This document shows, one piece after another, positions 6,992-8,215 of a stretch of DNA of 8,215 nucleotides. The position numbers and the translations under genes were made by a program. Positions within the stretch are counted from its first letter, which is position 1. Every line of letters begins with the position of its first letter. Source of the stretch: Actinomycetales bacterium (lineage in GTDB: Bacteria; Actinomycetota; Actinomycetes; Actinomycetales; Microbacteriaceae); contig JAGWUG010000032.1 of assembly GCA_028868555.1 (NCBI GenBank), forward strand, positions 1-8,215, read 5' to 3'. The notes below the pieces were generated by a model. That model was not told the DNA's origin, made no database searches, and worked only from the letters and a program-made list of their open reading frames with translations.

Positions 6992-8215
6992 TTAGTGCTC
7001 TAGGAAGTCGCGCAGGTTCTGTGAGCGCGATGGGTGCTTGAGCTTCGACATGGTCTTTGACTCAATCTGGCGGATACGCTCGCGGGTTACGCCGAACTCC
7101 TCGCCAATCTGATCGAGGGTCTTCTGAACTCCGTCACCAAGACCAAAGCGGGAGCGAATAACTCCAGCCTCACGTGGGTGCAGGCTCTCCAGGATGCGCT
7201 CGATCTCTCGCTGAAGCATGGTGAAACCAACAGCCTCGGCTGGGGCAACGGCCTCGGTGTCCTCGATGAGGTCACCAAACTCGCTGTCGCCGTCTTCACC
7301 CAGTGGAGTGGAGAGCGAAATAGGCTCGCGTCCGTACTTCTGAACCTCGACGACCTTCTCAGGAGTCATGTCCAGCTCGCGCGCCAGCTCTTCCGGGGTC
7401 GGTTCGCGACCCAGGTCCTGGAGCAGCTGACGCTGAACACGGGAAAGCTTGTTGATTACCTCAACCATGTGAACCGGAATACGAATGGTTCGGGCCTGGT
7501 CTGCCATGGCGCGGGTAATGGCCTGACGAATCCACCAGGTGGCGTAGGTGGAGAACTTGTAGCCCTTGGTGTAGTCGAACTTCTCAACCGCACGGATCAG
7601 ACCCAGGTTTCCCTCTTGAATGAGGTCCAGGAACTGCATGCCGCGGCCGGTGTAGCGCTTTGCAAGGCTTACTACCAGTCGGAGGTTGGCCTCGAGCAGG
7701 TGTGCCTTGGCGCGCTGGCCATCCTTCACTACCCACTTCAGATCGCGGGCCATCTCGGCGGTTAGCGAATCCTTCTCTTCGGTCAACTTCTCTTCTGCGA
7801 AAAGACCGGCTTCAATACGCTTGGCAAGCTCTACTTCGAGCTCGGCATTCAGAAGAGCAACCTTACCGATCTGCTTTAGGTAGTCCTTAACAGGGTCGGC
7901 GGTAGCTCCCGAGATACCGGTGTTCATAACCGGGATGTCGTCTTCTTCCTTAGAAGAAAGAACGAGAGCCTGCAGCGACTCGAGGTGTTTGTCTTCTTCA
8001 GACTTCTCTTCTACGTGCTCTTCGGTCTGAGCAACTCCAGGAGTCTCGTTGGCCTCAACCACGATTTCCTCTACTGGAACAAGTTCGGCCTCAAGATCGA
8101 TTTCTTCCTCATCGATCTCATCCTCGTCATCTCCAACCTTTGGCGCCTTAGCCTTGGCTGCATTAGCAGGCTTGGCTTCTTTGGCTGCCTTTGGTGCCTT
8201 GGCAGCCTTCGCAGG
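6992..8215 (-). CDS. sigA: Primary RNA polymerase sigma factor (SigA/RpoD), 5' end missing
   Basis: This is the group 1 sigma factor that directs RNA polymerase to housekeeping promoters. 407 residues are visible, and the frame is open to base 8215, so the real start is beyond the edge. The internal GTG at 8062 is not a credible start. In order (407-residue numbering) there is a Lys/Ala/Pro-rich stretch (1-25), an acidic stretch (28-45), region 1.2 ([11 protein letters not shown], from about 107), and region 2 (about 168-247) with [34 protein letters not shown] and [18 protein letters not shown]. Region 3 follows, then region 4 (about 333-401) with [17 protein letters not shown] and the DNA-binding helices [21 protein letters not shown]. 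The protein ends LRDFLEH. The near-consensus regions 2.3-2.4 and 4.2 identify a primary rather than alternative sigma. No terminator separates it from murT, so the three genes probably share a transcript. Confidence 0.94.
   Translation of the reverse strand, partial: PAKAAKAPKAAKEAKPANAAKAKAPKVGDDEDEIDEEEIDLEAELVPVEEIVVEANETPGVAQTEEHVEEKSEEDKHLESLQALVLSSKEEDDIPVMNTGISGATADPVKDYLKQIGKVALLNAELEVELAKRIEAGLFAEEKLTEEKDSLTAEMARDLKWVVKDGQRAKAHLLEANLRLVVSLAKRYTGRGMQFLDLIQEGNLGLIRAVEKFDYTKGYKFSTYATWWIRQAITRAMADQARTIRIPVHMVEVINKLSRVQRQLLQDLGREPTPEELARELDMTPEKVVEVQKYGREPISLSTPLGEDGDSEFGDLIEDTEAVAPAEAVGFTMLQREIERILESLHPREAGVIRSRFGLGDGVQKTLDQIGEEFGVTRERIRQIESKTMSKLKHPSRSQNLRDFLEH

Overview
The window looks like chromosomal core DNA of an actinobacterium, most likely Microbacteriaceae. 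The aquatic Luna-type lineages (Rhodoluna/Aquiluna) are my best guess, judged by eye from moderate G+C, very tight gene packing and protein style. The evidence is a second type IIA topoisomerase pair of actinobacterial ParC/ParE type, a primary sigma factor with a Lys/Ala-rich then acidic N-terminal extension, a small DUF7455-type Cys/His protein and a MurT/GatD pair. The family assignment is inference. No mobile element, CRISPR array, tRNA or rRNA gene was seen, and no stretch over 300 bases lacks a gene.

Layout. Bases 1-90 hold an open frame that may be the last 29 codons of an upstream gene, overlapping the parC start as TAATG. parC (topoisomerase IV subunit A, 90-2510, +) and parE (subunit B, 2591-4672, -) converge on an 80-bp spacer that carries a two-copy, 30-bp-period direct repeat. 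A 145-bp divergent spacer (4673-4817) separates parE from the small zinc-finger-like gene (4818-5036, +) and contains short inverted repeats. A strong bidirectional terminator (5048-5082) separates that gene from the leftward unit sigA-murT-gatD. In that unit gatD overlaps murT by ATGA, and murT starts 7 bases after sigA. The sigma gene runs off the right edge: its frame is open to base 8215, so its true start lies outside the window.

How the genes work together. ParC and ParE form the heterotetramer that decatenates daughter chromosomes. SigA directs housekeeping transcription. MurT and GatD normally form the enzyme that amidates the alpha-carboxyl of D-Glu in lipid II. The most notable observation is that this GatD has Gly where the glutaminase nucleophile Cys should be, while keeping the LHGP histidine, and its MurT partner lacks the usual four-Cys zinc ribbon. 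Microbacteriaceae build B-type peptidoglycan, cross-linked through that same D-Glu alpha-carboxyl, so the pair may have been repurposed. That last step is a hypothesis.
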